From: a virus
DNA: 64,000 bases
IMG/VR virus record: IMGVR_UViG_3300027782_000032
Location: 124,001-188,000 of that record
Direction: 5' to 3' (one strand)
A program made the translations under genes and the position numbers. Of the stretch, positions 1-8,761 are shown piece after piece. Within the stretch, counting starts at the first letter, position 1, and each line of letters starts with the position of its first letter. The notes below the pieces were generated by a model that was not told where the DNA came from, did not search any database, and saw nothing but the letters and a program-made list of their open reading frames with translations.

Positions 1-194
1 GTCCAGTCCACTATGAAGCTGCCGCAATCAACTAGTGAGCGATTGTGTACTAGAACATACCCCAACTGCACCACTAAGTCGTTTGATAAATCCAAGCCTG
101 TTGACTCAACATCAAACACTATGTAGTTGGAAGGTAGCGGTCCAAGTTTAGATACTACCTTAGCCATCCACACGTCAGACTCTTCATCTATCAT
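1..194 (-). CDS. DnaQ-like 3'-5' exonuclease (DEDDh type), N-terminal part
   Basis: This is the 5' end of a gene that continues past the left edge of the window; 64 residues are visible. Residues 25-35 read IVFDVESTGLD, the Exo I motif of DEDDh exonucleases, with D28 and E30 as the expected metal-binding pair. Such enzymes remove nucleotides from 3' ends, in proofreading or RNA/DNA trimming. The ATG at 194 follows AGGAAGACTT, a good ribosome binding site. The remaining Exo II and Exo III motifs lie outside the window, so activity cannot be judged. The gene ends the long minus-strand run that starts with the RecA-like region. Confidence 0.85.
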   Translation of the reverse strand, partial: MIDEESDVWMAKVVSKLGPLPSNYIVFDVESTGLDLSNDLVVQLGYVLVHNRSLVDCGSFIVDW

Positions 195-206
195 AAGTCT
201 TCCTAA

Positions 207-710
207 CTATTTTTTAAAAAACGAAACAACCCTGTCGTATGCTCTTCCAAGTATAGACCTTCGTTTATAGAAGATACCGTCCATGGAAGACCCAACCAGT
301 TCAACAAACCTCTTGTCGTTTAATGGTGACGGCTCGTCCTCAACTAAAACATCTCGTATAGAAGAATAGAACGCAGCCATCATCGTCTCACCAAGAGCGG
401 CGTAGATTAACATCTTTGCTGAGTCATTACATTCAAATAATCCTGATTTTTCCATAGTGTCCTTAACATTATTAGGGCATTCATCAGGCCGTCCGCACAT
501 TGCCATGTAGTTAGCCATAGCCTTAGCAGCCTTTGAAAGAGCTTCGTCAGTTACATGATGATGCTTAACTAGATCCATAAACCATGGAAGTCCTGTGCCT
601 TTGCTAACCCTATCCATAGCAGACTGCATGATTTGAGGCCAGCAGTACGCTATGTCTCTTGAAGGGTTATATCTCCTACGATCTACGTGTCCTAAAATAT
701 TGGTTGTCAA
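207..710 (-). CDS. hypothetical protein, 167 aa
   Basis: I do not recognise this protein. It starts at TTG, preceded by AAAGGAG six bases upstream, which decides the start. The sequence is mostly helical with a Cys/His-containing middle (residues 50-95) and a very basic C-terminus ending in FFKK. No membrane segment or known motif is visible. It lies 12 bases upstream of the exonuclease gene and 11 bases after the gene before it, so it is probably co-transcribed with both. Confidence 0.7.
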   Translation of the reverse strand: MTTNILGHVDRRRYNPSRDIAYCWPQIMQSAMDRVSKGTGLPWFMDLVKHHHVTDEALSKAAKAMANYMAMCGRPDECPNNVKDTMEKSGLFECNDSAKMLIYAALGETMMAAFYSSIRDVLVEDEPSPLNDKRFVELVGSSMDGIFYKRRSILGRAYDRVVSFFKK

Positions 711-721
711 CTTAATCTCCT

Positions 722-1630
722 TTAATCTACTAGATTTAAACTTGTATTAATTACGCAATCGACACACTTACCTGGTTTTCCTGGGTCTATCCAAGATACT
801 TTGTTACATACATCACAGTGCTTTTCTTGATAGGTATTCAAATGAGTAGCGGCTTCGCATTCGCTTAGACCTGCTGGGCACCTATGACAATTAACTGTTA
901 CAGGGTACTCACGTGGGCACCTAAACTCTTCATTCCTATGTATAGACCTATACCTCTTTCTGAGCAATTCCCTGTTCTTTGACACTACATAGTCATTACA
1001 TAGAAACTCTGTGTAGTCAGGCTTATCCCTTACAGCTAGGTGATCAAAGTAACCTAGGAAGTATAGACTTGTAAAGTTAGATTCATCTAGATATGGATAT
1101 TTATTATTATCTTCGCTTCTGCTGAAACCTATTCTGTACTTTGCGTAGTTGCACATGTCGGATGACCAAAACCTTCTATATAACATAGAGCTGGCTGGTC
1201 CGCTCATAACGTCAAGGTCTACCCATATACCTCGCTGCTTGTTACCGTCTTTAAAAGACCTTACAGCCTTCTCTATACTTACTATCTTTATAAGGCCCCA
1301 GTCAGACCTTATTCTCCAGTCAGTGTCCTTGACCTGCTCGCCTTGCATTAGAAGAGGCATATTACCAGCTATCTTTGCAGCTATAGATTCTACGTCTCTA
1401 GCTGTAATAGGCTGCCTTAAATATTTAAGAAGCATATCTTGAGAGAAGGCAAAGTCTATACATGCCTTTGGAATACAAAATGATAAAGCAGCTGAAGCAG
1501 AACTAATAGAATCGCTTGTAAGAATGCTGCCACAAAAAGGAATGAGAGCATCAACAACCCGCTTGCGAGTGTTGAGTATTTTCGACGAAGACACCTTAAC
1601 CTTCTCATCACTAAGCCTCCTGCTAAACAT
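722..1630 (-). CDS. hypothetical protein with cysteine-rich C-terminus, 302 aa
   Basis: The product is unknown. The last 65 residues hold eight cysteines in two groups of four (spacing CHRC and CDVC...CVDC), which suggests two structural zinc sites. The middle third is rich in aromatic and charged residues, like an enzyme core, but I see no catalytic signature. The ATG follows GAAGGGTGATTA; the GAAGGG is also the end of the upstream glycosyltransferase gene, so the two are translationally coupled. Confidence 0.7.
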   Translation of the reverse strand: MFSRRLSDEKVKVSSSKILNTRKRVVDALIPFCGSILTSDSISSASAALSFCIPKACIDFAFSQDMLLKYLRQPITARDVESIAAKIAGNMPLLMQGEQVKDTDWRIRSDWGLIKIVSIEKAVRSFKDGNKQRGIWVDLDVMSGPASSMLYRRFWSSDMCNYAKYRIGFSRSEDNNKYPYLDESNFTSLYFLGYFDHLAVRDKPDYTEFLCNDYVVSKNRELLRKRYRSIHRNEEFRCPREYPVTVNCHRCPAGLSECEAATHLNTYQEKHCDVCNKVSWIDPGKPGKCVDCVINTSLNLVD

Positions 1631-1633
1631 TAA

Positions 1634-2383
1634 TCACCCTTCTTTCTTAAATCTGTCGTTCCATACTTCAAGTTGAGTCTTTTTAGAGCCAAGTGGCGGC
1701 TCGTTATAACCTCGTCTATCAGATGCAGATTCTTTTCCGTTATCGTCTGCGTTTACAGCGACGCCAGCCTTATAGCTTGAAAGTTTAAGGCCTTGATGCC
1801 TTATTAGCTCTCCTAAAAGGACATCTCCTCCGCAATGCTTAAGCATTGGATGAGGCCACTTATACTTGTTTATCACACTTGTCTTAATAATCCACCACCC
1901 TCCTGTAGCAAACTTTGTCATCTCTGGTCTTCCAGGAAGAGGTCCACTTACAAACCAGTCACAGTGGAGACGTCTCCAATCGGTCTGTCCTGGTAATATG
2001 GGTATGTGATATATAGCGCCTGCCATGTCTGATTCGCTATCGTTCATAAACTTCTCAGTAGCTGATAGCCAAGCCAATGGATTAGAGTCTTTTATGAAGC
2101 TATCGTCATCAAACCACATGACGTAGTCAGTGGTAATAGGCTTTGCTTTGAAAAGCCTATCCATCATAGGGTATTTGAATATCTGTGGGTTAAAGCTAAG
2201 GTTGACTAACCTGTCGCTATGAATGAATAGGTCTGAGACTACCTTATTGGTAGCCTCAGACGTCTCGTTTAATCCTATTCTAACTTCGACTCCGCTTTTA
2301 TAAAGCTGGCTTACAGGGCTTAAACACCTTGAAGCCAGCTTAGGGTAGTCTCCGTACATCAGACAGCATACTGTAGTGCTCAA
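1634..2383 (-). CDS. GT-A fold glycosyltransferase, 249 aa
   Basis: Residues 5-10 (VCCLMY) and 87-95 (YVMWFDDDS) match the nucleotide-binding start and the DxD-type metal site of GT-A (family 2-like) glycosyltransferases, which move a sugar from a nucleotide-sugar to an acceptor. The protein is clearly related to the C-terminal domain of the gene at 60297-62222: both have a KYP-M-R/D block before the FDDD site and a GGD block near the C-terminus. The start is TTG with GAGG five bases upstream. A copy of the 14-bp palindrome lies inside it and encodes WRRL. The acceptor is unknown; virion or cell-surface glycan is possible. Confidence 0.78.
   Translation of the reverse strand: MSTTVCCLMYGDYPKLASRCLSPVSQLYKSGVEVRIGLNETSEATNKVVSDLFIHSDRLVNLSFNPQIFKYPMMDRLFKAKPITTDYVMWFDDDSFIKDSNPLAWLSATEKFMNDSESDMAGAIYHIPILPGQTDWRRLHCDWFVSGPLPGRPEMTKFATGGWWIIKTSVINKYKWPHPMLKHCGGDVLLGELIRHQGLKLSSYKAGVAVNADDNGKESASDRRGYNEPPLGSKKTQLEVWNDRFKKEG
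1965..1978. repeat. dispersed 14-bp palindrome, copy 1
   Basis: TGGAGACGTCTCCA, exact. It lies within the glycosyltransferase gene and encodes Trp-Arg-Arg-Leu there. It is one of seven identical copies in the window, all intragenic. Confidence 0.95.
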
Positions 2384-2390
2384 TATAACC

Positions 2391-3299
2391 TCAGCTACTT
2401 AGCTTAGAGTCTATAGACGCTGGCCTCCTTGACTTAGTCTTGGATAGCGCTTCAGACTTGTCAGCGTCGGTTAACGCCTTCTTGGCAGTGGCCCTTTCTT
2501 CTATGGCCTTCTTGGTAACAGATGGAAGGTTTTCAGTAAATACTAAAATCCTAGCCAACATGGTACTAAGAGTAGCTACAGTCTCGTGCATCTCCTCTAC
2601 TTTTGATAGAAACTCATCAGGCTTTTCTATCTGGTTTACAACCTCAGTAAAGTCAGCTAGCACGTTCTCAACCTGAGCTTTAATCTTTGCCTGATATCTT
2701 TCAGTACCACTAATAACTTGCTTAATTGTAGAAGACACTTCTGAGCCCCTGTTAGCAACCCTCTTAGCTGTAGTGCCCCCAAACTCAGACTTAATCTCAG
2801 ACATAAGATCCCTAACCGACAACTTACCAGATATAGCCTTATCTATCATCTTTCTTCTATTATCGTGTGGATCCGTTTCTGAAGAGCTTGGAAGATGCAT
2901 AACGCTAGCAAAGTGAGACCAAGTTAAAACAAACCCAGAGTCTTTAGCTCGCTGGACTACCTTGTTAAGCTCTGACTTAGTAGCGTACATAGAGCTGAAA
3001 GTAATCGTCTTATAAACTGTTGACTTATCAACTGAAAGAGCTTTAGATAGCTGCTCTACAGCCTTGTCTCCTAGCTTAGGGTTACCCCTAACTGTTCTAG
3101 CTACACTACCCCTGTCGTAGTTAAAGCTGATCATGTCGTCTCTAAACTCTTGATAAGCCTTCTTTTCCTTCTCGTAAATTTCAAACAGCTCGTCGCTCAT
3201 TGAGTCAGTTATATCTGGCTTGTTAGGCTCACTTGATTTGACATGCTGATTTGCAGCCAACTCAGTATCCTTTTCAATTGCTTCTAATTTGTCTTTCAT
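2391..3299 (-). CDS. putative DNA-binding protein (ParB- or DUF1016-N-like helical region)
   Basis: Residues about 65-170 contain a helix-turn-helix-like run (LSKALSVDKSTVYKTITF) followed by a stretch with LTWSHFASVM and SVRDLMSEI. This order resembles the DNA-binding halves of ParB-family and DUF1016/YhcG-type proteins, in which a 'SW-H' helix precedes a 'sVReL' helix. The C-terminal 130 residues look like a long coiled coil with a basic tail. The ATG follows GAGGTGATTC. A sequence-specific DNA-binding role is inference; it is one candidate reader of the dispersed palindrome in this window. Confidence 0.5.
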   Translation of the reverse strand: MKDKLEAIEKDTELAANQHVKSSEPNKPDITDSMSDELFEIYEKEKKAYQEFRDDMISFNYDRGSVARTVRGNPKLGDKAVEQLSKALSVDKSTVYKTITFSSMYATKSELNKVVQRAKDSGFVLTWSHFASVMHLPSSSETDPHDNRRKMIDKAISGKLSVRDLMSEIKSEFGGTTAKRVANRGSEVSSTIKQVISGTERYQAKIKAQVENVLADFTEVVNQIEKPDEFLSKVEEMHETVATLSTMLARILVFTENLPSVTKKAIEERATAKKALTDADKSEALSKTKSRRPASIDSKLSS

Positions 3300-3326
3300 G
3301 AATCACCTCAGTTGTAAAAGAAAAGA

Positions 3327-4517
3327 CTATTCACCGGAAACACTATCCGGCAAAACCAACCTGTTAAAAAACAAATTCCAAGCTACTCGCTCGTACTTGT
3401 CCGTGTTGGAGAAGTTGAGAGATCTCTGCTCAAAACTCTCCATAGTTATAGAACGCACCAAGTCCATAGCAGATCTACTTGGCCAGTTCTTAGATCTATC
3501 TAGCATGAGGAAATTGTTTGAAGCAGGCTCGTCACCAGTCAGAACCATAGACAGGCATCGCCTAGACATAAAGTAAGTTAGACCACCCCTGTCAGTTAAG
3601 AACTCAACTAATGAACTGAACCTAGCTTCATCCTTCTCTTCACCTGTAAAGCCTAGAAGCCTACCCTGAGCATCTGACTCTTTCTTAGCCAGAGACTCTT
3701 TAGAAAATGTCTTGTTTTCAAGCTTAGATACTACACCAACAATGAGTTGAGATAACTTACCAAGAAGGTCTCTTCCTGAATGAGCTACTCTTCCCATTCT
3801 TCCATAAGAAGACTGCATAGTGGCTCCCTTACTATCAATAAGAACTACAGCCGCTTTTATGGCTGAGTCTCCTATCTCGCTGTTAACAAGCCTTATGCCT
3901 GGTGTAAGCCCTGTCTCATCGTAGCCATCCATAGAGTACACTAGGGATACGCGTCTTCCGGACAGCTCAGCAGAGAAGAAAGAAAGGCTTACGCTACAAG
4001 AACCCATAACACTAGAAACAGCCGATAAAAAGTCACTATTGGATAACCTCCTGTATCTATTGCCTACTAGAGCCTCTATGACCCTCGTCTCAGAGTTTCT
4101 AATGGCCTGGAAACCAAACAATCTGCCAAACCTTTTCTTGAGAACAAGGTTGTATAAGGATGCAGCCTCTCCGACTGTAAAGTCTTCGTCAGGGTCTGCT
4201 TTAACCTTTGACGGTTTATCCATGGCGTCTGCAGACCTCCTCATGCCTAATAAGTCGGCAAGAGAAGATGCCAGACCTGCAGATAGAGCTTTGCAGATCT
4301 GGCGCATAGCCAACCATGAGATACGATCGCCCCCAGCTGTTAAAGCTTTTCTAGAAAGTATAAGCTGATCCTCGGAGTCTATCATCCAAGAATCAGTAGT
4401 CCTTTCACAGTCAGCTAAAACATTAACTAGCTTTTCATAGTCGGTTCTATGGAACAACGCACCCCGTAAGGAGACGGCGAGGTTGGTAGGTTCGTTACTA
4501 GGGGATCTTGTAGCCAT
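3327..4517 (-). CDS. DUF932-like phage protein, 396 aa
   Basis: The central region (VIEALVGNRYRRLSNSDFL, about residues 150-170) matches the 'RYRpLsN-e' block of DUF932 proteins, which are common in phages and plasmids and have no settled function. The N-terminal 140 residues are helical. The gene sits between the DNA-binding-type protein and small unknown genes upstream of the RecA-like gene. The start is the ATG directly after the stop of the preceding gene; its ribosome binding site (GAGTAACTAACC) is weak, so coupling is likely. Confidence 0.6.
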   Translation of the reverse strand: MATRSPSNEPTNLAVSLRGALFHRTDYEKLVNVLADCERTTDSWMIDSEDQLILSRKALTAGGDRISWLAMRQICKALSAGLASSLADLLGMRRSADAMDKPSKVKADPDEDFTVGEAASLYNLVLKKRFGRLFGFQAIRNSETRVIEALVGNRYRRLSNSDFLSAVSSVMGSCSVSLSFFSAELSGRRVSLVYSMDGYDETGLTPGIRLVNSEIGDSAIKAAVVLIDSKGATMQSSYGRMGRVAHSGRDLLGKLSQLIVGVVSKLENKTFSKESLAKKESDAQGRLLGFTGEEKDEARFSSLVEFLTDRGGLTYFMSRRCLSMVLTGDEPASNNFLMLDRSKNWPSRSAMDLVRSITMESFEQRSLNFSNTDKYERVAWNLFFNRLVLPDSVSGE

Positions 4518-4523
4518 GGTTAG

Positions 4524-4907
4524 TTACTCTGGTTTAGACCATGAAAACTTAACTGTCTTACTACAGAACCCAAGCTTATCCACGTCATTAGACAGGCTAA
4601 CAAGCATCTCTACTTGGGCTGGGTTAACTTGAGAAATGAGAGCCTTGGCTGCTTCCTTTACAGCGTCTCCAAGGTTATTTATAGAAGGGTTAAAGTCTAC
4701 AAGAGTCTTGAACCAATCTCGGTCAAAAGCCTCTAGAGTGCTAGCTACTTCTTTGTCACAGGAAGGTACATACTGTAGAGCAACCTCCAAGTACTTACAA
4801 GGAACTGAAGCTGCACACGAGGGGCTGTCACTAACCTCTAAAGGTATGTTGGCAGACCTGCTCATTTCTACATACAGGTTTCCACCATCTTTACTGTTAT
4901 CTTTCAT
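4524..4907 (-). CDS. hypothetical protein, 127 aa
   Basis: I do not recognise this protein. It has an AAAGGATTTCTA ribosome binding region before the ATG. The sequence is acidic overall with four cysteines that do not form a clear zinc pattern. It is packed between the DUF932-like gene and a 185-aa unknown gene, in the same minus-strand operon as the RecA-like recombinase. Confidence 0.65.
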   Translation of the reverse strand: MKDNSKDGGNLYVEMSRSANIPLEVSDSPSCAASVPCKYLEVALQYVPSCDKEVASTLEAFDRDWFKTLVDFNPSINNLGDAVKEAAKALISQVNPAQVEMLVSLSNDVDKLGFCSKTVKFSWSKPE

Positions 4908-4921
4908 TAGAAATCCTTTCG

Positions 4922-5479
4922 CTAATTAGACCATGTGATCGAATCAAGAAGCTGCTCGAACGGCTCGATCACAAAGCTTTCTCCGTTCTTTAAAGATTTG
5001 TAAATCTTTAAGCAGTCATCGTCTTTGGCGGCGGCCACGCTGTACCAAGAACCGCCAAATTGTTTCGACTCTAAATTATGAATACAACACATTTTCCAAC
5101 TGGGCCAGTTGAACACTACTGCTGTAGGCTTTGTAAGAAAGTCATCAACACCGCTAAGCTTGATGGCATCTTCATTACTTTTCCAAGCAGCATATAATTC
5201 GGTCCTCTTAAAACCGCTATGTAGACCAGCCCACATGTCTCGTATCCATGGGATGTTTTTATAAACTACCCTAATTGGAAAATTAGGGTACTCTTCGTAA
5301 AACCAAGATAATGTAACCTTGGCATCACCAGTTTGTTCTTTGCAAAGCCTCTTAAGATGAGGAAACGAACCAATGCAAGGAAACCTATTAACAAGGACTC
5401 TTAAGGCTGCCTCAACTGAGACAGCCTCCGAGTCTATTCCTACCGGCCTCTTGCTGAAGAACTCTTCACTACTTACCAT
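4922..5479 (-). CDS. hypothetical protein, 185 aa
   Basis: The function is unknown. The ATG directly follows the TAA of the RecA-like gene (no gap), with only a weak GTGGGTG ribosome binding site, so translation is probably coupled to the recombinase. The protein is Trp-rich (PVGID, WKSNED, WPSWKMC) with no motif I can name. Its position makes a recombination accessory role possible, but that is inference from context only. Confidence 0.65.
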   Translation of the reverse strand: MVSSEEFFSKRPVGIDSEAVSVEAALRVLVNRFPCIGSFPHLKRLCKEQTGDAKVTLSWFYEEYPNFPIRVVYKNIPWIRDMWAGLHSGFKRTELYAAWKSNEDAIKLSGVDDFLTKPTAVVFNWPSWKMCCIHNLESKQFGGSWYSVAAAKDDDCLKIYKSLKNGESFVIEPFEQLLDSITWSN

Positions 5480-6691
5480 TTACACACCCACTTTCTCAAC
5501 TTCTCCAGCTTCACATGCTTCTCTCATCTGAGTTGAGTAGGGAACTCCTAAGACAAAAGGCCTACGCTTTCGTATACCTTGAGAAGCATCAAGTTCTTCC
5601 CTCATAGCTACGTCTGCGTCGATAGCTGCTCCTACCTCGGTCCAGCTAGCTCCTACCAATCCCAACTTTGAGCAGTCAGCAGTTCTGCGTGACTTATCAA
5701 TGTTTTTAAGTCCTGTAATGTCAGTAATAACCTTCTTGCGTACTGAAGTCATACCTTCTATGATGCGTATGCTTGCTTCATGCCAATCCCACCAAGTGGT
5801 TTGAACACCATTTTCGTCAAATGTCCACTTCATAGGAGCTAGTATGGACCTTCGCTCTGGAGCCGTTCCAAGGCTGTTCTTATCCATAATAAACTTAATT
5901 AAACGACCAGACTCATCAAGCCTGTCTATGTCGTCCTTCCTTTGCATTCTTATTTTAAAAGTAGCATAAAAATCTAACGATTGGCCTCCAGGTATCTTAT
6001 ACTCTGGAATACCGTTTGCGTCCTTACCTATCTTCATATGGTTAACCCCAATGAAGCTAAAAGGCCACACTCTAATCTCTGAAAACACAAACTTACAATA
6101 GGTGTTAATAATGTTTGCACCTTTTGCAAAGTTTATCTGTGCAAAACCTTTTTCCCATATCGCAGCAATCTCTGCTCTAGTTGCAACAGCTGTTAAAGAG
6201 TCGACTCCAATAGCTCCAGGAAAAGGACAAGATCCTGACTCAGAAAAAGCTTTTCTACTTTCTTTAAGCCATTTTGTTATGTTCTCTTGCCAGTCCTCTA
6301 TGCTGTTACAAGTCTGAGTTGGCCACTTTCTATCAGCTTCATGGCCAATTATACTAGACCTAAGATCAGGGCTATCTTTAGGTTCGGCTAGGTTAAAGAT
6401 GTACCCACCACCTGCATTAACATGCCATCTAAACATCTCATACAACATCGCTGATTTACAAGATTCGTTAATGCCGTACAACTCTGTCATCCTGCTTAAT
6501 GGAAAGCAGTCGTTCTGGAACAAGTATCTTAGGCTAAACGCAGGCAATGGAATGCCTATGATAACCCTTTGAGACTCTGATCCAATGTAAGTATCGTTAC
6601 GTCCGAGCTCAGCTTGTGAAGATGTCATCTGTGAAGAAAAAAAGTCAGATGCTGTTATCTTTACGTCTGGGTCCCACTTCTTCTTAGCCAT
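5480..6691 (-). CDS. RecA/UvsX-like recombinase with altered Walker A
   Basis: The fold order matches RecA-family strand-exchange ATPases: a 'GIPLPAFSLRYLF' lead-in, a P-loop at residues 73-80, a Walker B-like strand GAIGVDS (about 159-165) and a later 'PGGQSLDFYATFKIRM' block like the RecA L2-to-core segment. The P-loop reads GINESCKS, with Cys78 where the family has the invariant Gly of GK(S/T). Length (403 aa) fits phage RecA/UvsX proteins. The start follows AAGGAGATAGACAC. The neighbours (possible ssDNA-binding protein upstream, SbcCD- and UvsW-like genes elsewhere) fit recombination-dependent replication. ATP use is less certain because of the Cys. Confidence 0.8.
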   Translation of the reverse strand: MAKKKWDPDVKITASDFFSSQMTSSQAELGRNDTYIGSESQRVIIGIPLPAFSLRYLFQNDCFPLSRMTELYGINESCKSAMLYEMFRWHVNAGGGYIFNLAEPKDSPDLRSSIIGHEADRKWPTQTCNSIEDWQENITKWLKESRKAFSESGSCPFPGAIGVDSLTAVATRAEIAAIWEKGFAQINFAKGANIINTYCKFVFSEIRVWPFSFIGVNHMKIGKDANGIPEYKIPGGQSLDFYATFKIRMQRKDDIDRLDESGRLIKFIMDKNSLGTAPERRSILAPMKWTFDENGVQTTWWDWHEASIRIIEGMTSVRKKVITDITGLKNIDKSRRTADCSKLGLVGASWTEVGAAIDADVAMREELDASQGIRKRRPFVLGVPYSTQMREACEAGEVEKVGV

Positions 6692-6722
6692 GTGTCTATC
6701 TCCTTATTTCTATGTGTATTAG

Positions 6723-6749
6723 AGACCCTCCAGTAACTCTGGAGGGTCT
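6723..6749 (-). terminator. 11-bp hairpin between two recombination genes
   Basis: AGACCCTCCAG and its perfect complement are separated by five bases. It lies after the stop at 6761 and before the RecA-like gene. No strong T-run follows on the minus strand, so it may be a weak terminator or an mRNA end stabiliser. Confidence 0.55.
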
Positions 6750-6760
6750 TGTGTTAACTA

Positions 6761-8050
6761 CTACTTACCGTCAGTAATTCCAGCCTTAGCCCTTAACTCC
6801 CTTAACTGAGCCATAAGCGCATCCTTGTCCAAGTCAATCTCTGGTGCAGCAGCGGCTGCATTAACGATCTTCTGTGGATCTGGATAAGGCTGTGGTGCAG
6901 CTTTAACAGGAGCCTGAACAGGCACAGGTTGGTGTGGGACGTTAGCTACAGTAGCCGGAGCGTAAGCAGCAGGAACTGGAGCATAAGTTGGTATAGAAGG
7001 AGCATATCCTGGGTTAGACACTGCAGTAGCCATAAGCCCTACCTGCCTAAGGTATTCATTACCAAAGTTCAGGAAGTCTGCAGGTAAGAACCGCTCATAT
7101 CTATCACGTAAAGCATGTACTACTAAACCAGCGTGCGAAGCTTGGCCTCTCATACTATCAACAACGTATCTAATCTGCTCTTCGTCAGAAGGGAAGTTTA
7201 GGTTGTCTCTAATAGGAGTAGCAGTCCTTCTAGCCACGATCTCCATCTCTGCATCGGTAAAGCTGGCCGGTTGGCCTCTGTACGTTTTGCTGATTAAACA
7301 ATCGTAACCTTTGCCCTGTGGCTTGCCGTAGCTAGCTGGCGATAAAGCAGGCGCTTCATAACCTCTAGGAGTCATTCCAATCTCGTAAAAGACTAGGAAT
7401 GCTCCGTCCTTAACGGACACTACGTCGCCACTCTTAAACTTGTCATTAACATTACCAGTGGAGCTGGCTCCGTCATTCTTCAACAAGCTTAACTCTCTAA
7501 TAAGAGCTTGAGCAGCTGACTTTTTTAACACCATAAAAACAGTCTGATGATGAGGCGCTAAACCGTCAACAGGTTGCTTTGGCTCTCCCTTATACTCATA
7601 AACTGCGCATCTTACGATAAGCACTCTATCAGGCTTAGAGACAGTTGCTGACTTACCAGCGCCGCCCTTGATGGCAAGAGCCCATTCTTGAGGACCGCGC
7701 ACGTTGGTGTTGTTGGCTACTTGATAAGCCAGATCATATACCATGACGCTAGGATTGCTCCTTACCTCATAGTTATGGTCCTCTGGATCGTAAGCAATCC
7801 AACTCTTCTGAGGGTTACCAAAGCTTGAAACCATGGTAGCTTCAAAGAACCACTTAGAACACTCAGATTCGCTATACCTTGCTGGCTGGAAGCTATTGCC
7901 TTCAGTACAAGGGAAAGGACGAATTACAGTAGCATCACTTTTAGTCCATGAAGGACGCATGATGATGCCAGCCCCTGGCTTAAGAGTGTGATCACCCCTG
8001 TTAGAGTCTGGTCTGGAATCAAAGTTTGGCAAACTAATACCTAAAGACAT
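6761..8050 (-). CDS. putative ssDNA-binding or recombination-partner protein, 429 aa
   Basis: The start is the ATG at 8050 (MSLGISLPN), because GGAGG lies seven bases upstream; a longer reading to 8086 has no ribosome binding site. Residues 1-330 form a globular region with beta-rich stretches; residues 335-400 are a Pro/Ala-rich linker (repeated YAPxP, PVPVQAP); the end is a short helix DKDALMAQLRELRAKAG. A globular domain with a flexible tail and terminal contact helix, directly upstream of the RecA-like gene, suggests a single-strand-binding or recombinase-loading role. That is inference; I see no diagnostic motif. A terminator-like hairpin sits in its leader. Confidence 0.5.
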   Translation of the reverse strand: MSLGISLPNFDSRPDSNRGDHTLKPGAGIIMRPSWTKSDATVIRPFPCTEGNSFQPARYSESECSKWFFEATMVSSFGNPQKSWIAYDPEDHNYEVRSNPSVMVYDLAYQVANNTNVRGPQEWALAIKGGAGKSATVSKPDRVLIVRCAVYEYKGEPKQPVDGLAPHHQTVFMVLKKSAAQALIRELSLLKNDGASSTGNVNDKFKSGDVVSVKDGAFLVFYEIGMTPRGYEAPALSPASYGKPQGKGYDCLISKTYRGQPASFTDAEMEIVARRTATPIRDNLNFPSDEEQIRYVVDSMRGQASHAGLVVHALRDRYERFLPADFLNFGNEYLRQVGLMATAVSNPGYAPSIPTYAPVPAAYAPATVANVPHQPVPVQAPVKAAPQPYPDPQKIVNAAAAAPEIDLDKDALMAQLRELRAKAGITDGK

Positions 8051-8066
8051 AAAAGACCTCCAAATG

Positions 8067-8095
8067 AAAAAATTGGAACAGCACAACGCTGTTCC
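8067..8095 (-). terminator. intrinsic terminator just upstream of a ribosome binding site
   Basis: On the minus strand GGAACAGC and its complement flank a five-base loop (8075-8095), followed by AA and six Ts (8067-8072). The T-run ends only a few bases before the GGAGG of the 429-aa gene. It can end transcripts of the kinase gene or act as an attenuator in the leader of the next gene. Confidence 0.75.
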
Positions 8096-8190
8096 GGAAC
8101 ACTGTGTGACGGATTTAAATAGCCTAATAGACTTTTTGGATTTTTAAAACGAATTGTCGATGTGCTGTACGTCACGTAGACTCGATTCAT

Positions 8191-8694
8191 CTAAAGACCA
8201 CTAGGAACCATTAGACCATTAGACCCGTTAGAAAAATTTACACTTATGAATGCCGTTATCTGGTTGTTAAGTTCTCTTAAGTCTCCAGCGTTGTTCAAAA
8301 CATGAGTGCAGTTAGAAGAAGTATAGGTTACCGTTGGGTCTTTGGCAATACCTGGCCTATCAACCCAAACTGCTATTTTTATAAGTCCTTCCTGTAAAGC
8401 AGTTTGCAACTCTAAAAAAGTTCTTGCACCACACACAATAGGGCTAAATTTTAAACAAGTTCTGATTAATTTGGCAGGGTCATCACCCCTGTATTCTTCT
8501 AGTATTCGCTTCCAGTCTTCTCGTATCTCATGCCTAGTATCCCAAGCTAACTGGTCAGGAATGCCTAGTTTTGCAGCGACTATCTCTTTGTGCATCCAAG
8601 ATATGCTGCCTGCGTATGGAATACCTGTAATTTTAGAAAACATATAAGCAGACGTGTCTTTACCAGACCTACCGTATCCACAGAAAGCTATCAT
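8191..8694 (-). CDS. deoxynucleoside monophosphate kinase-like P-loop protein
   Basis: Residues 2-14 (IAFCGYGRSGKDT) are a Walker A loop of the GxxxxGKD type used by T4 gp1-like deoxynucleoside monophosphate kinases and related phage nucleotide kinases. Length (167 aa) suits a small kinase domain. A role in raising dNTP supply for phage replication is likely. A DxxK-like WKRILEEYRGDDP segment (about residues 60-72) could form the substrate lid. The ATG follows AAAGGGGTAACT. I cannot tell which nucleotide is the substrate. Confidence 0.7.
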   Translation of the reverse strand: MIAFCGYGRSGKDTSAYMFSKITGIPYAGSISWMHKEIVAAKLGIPDQLAWDTRHEIREDWKRILEEYRGDDPAKLIRTCLKFSPIVCGARTFLELQTALQEGLIKIAVWVDRPGIAKDPTVTYTSSNCTHVLNNAGDLRELNNQITAFISVNFSNGSNGLMVPSGL

Positions 8695-8761
8695 AGTTAC
8701 CCCTTTAAAAAGTTAATAAGGGCACAGTTTAACATTCGTATTTGCGATGTAAACAAAATAA

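Noticed and set aside
2253-2268. Eighth palindrome copy (CAGACGTCTCG)
   Set aside because: Only the central bases match; the outer TGG/CCA are absent. The same holds for a half match near 58688.
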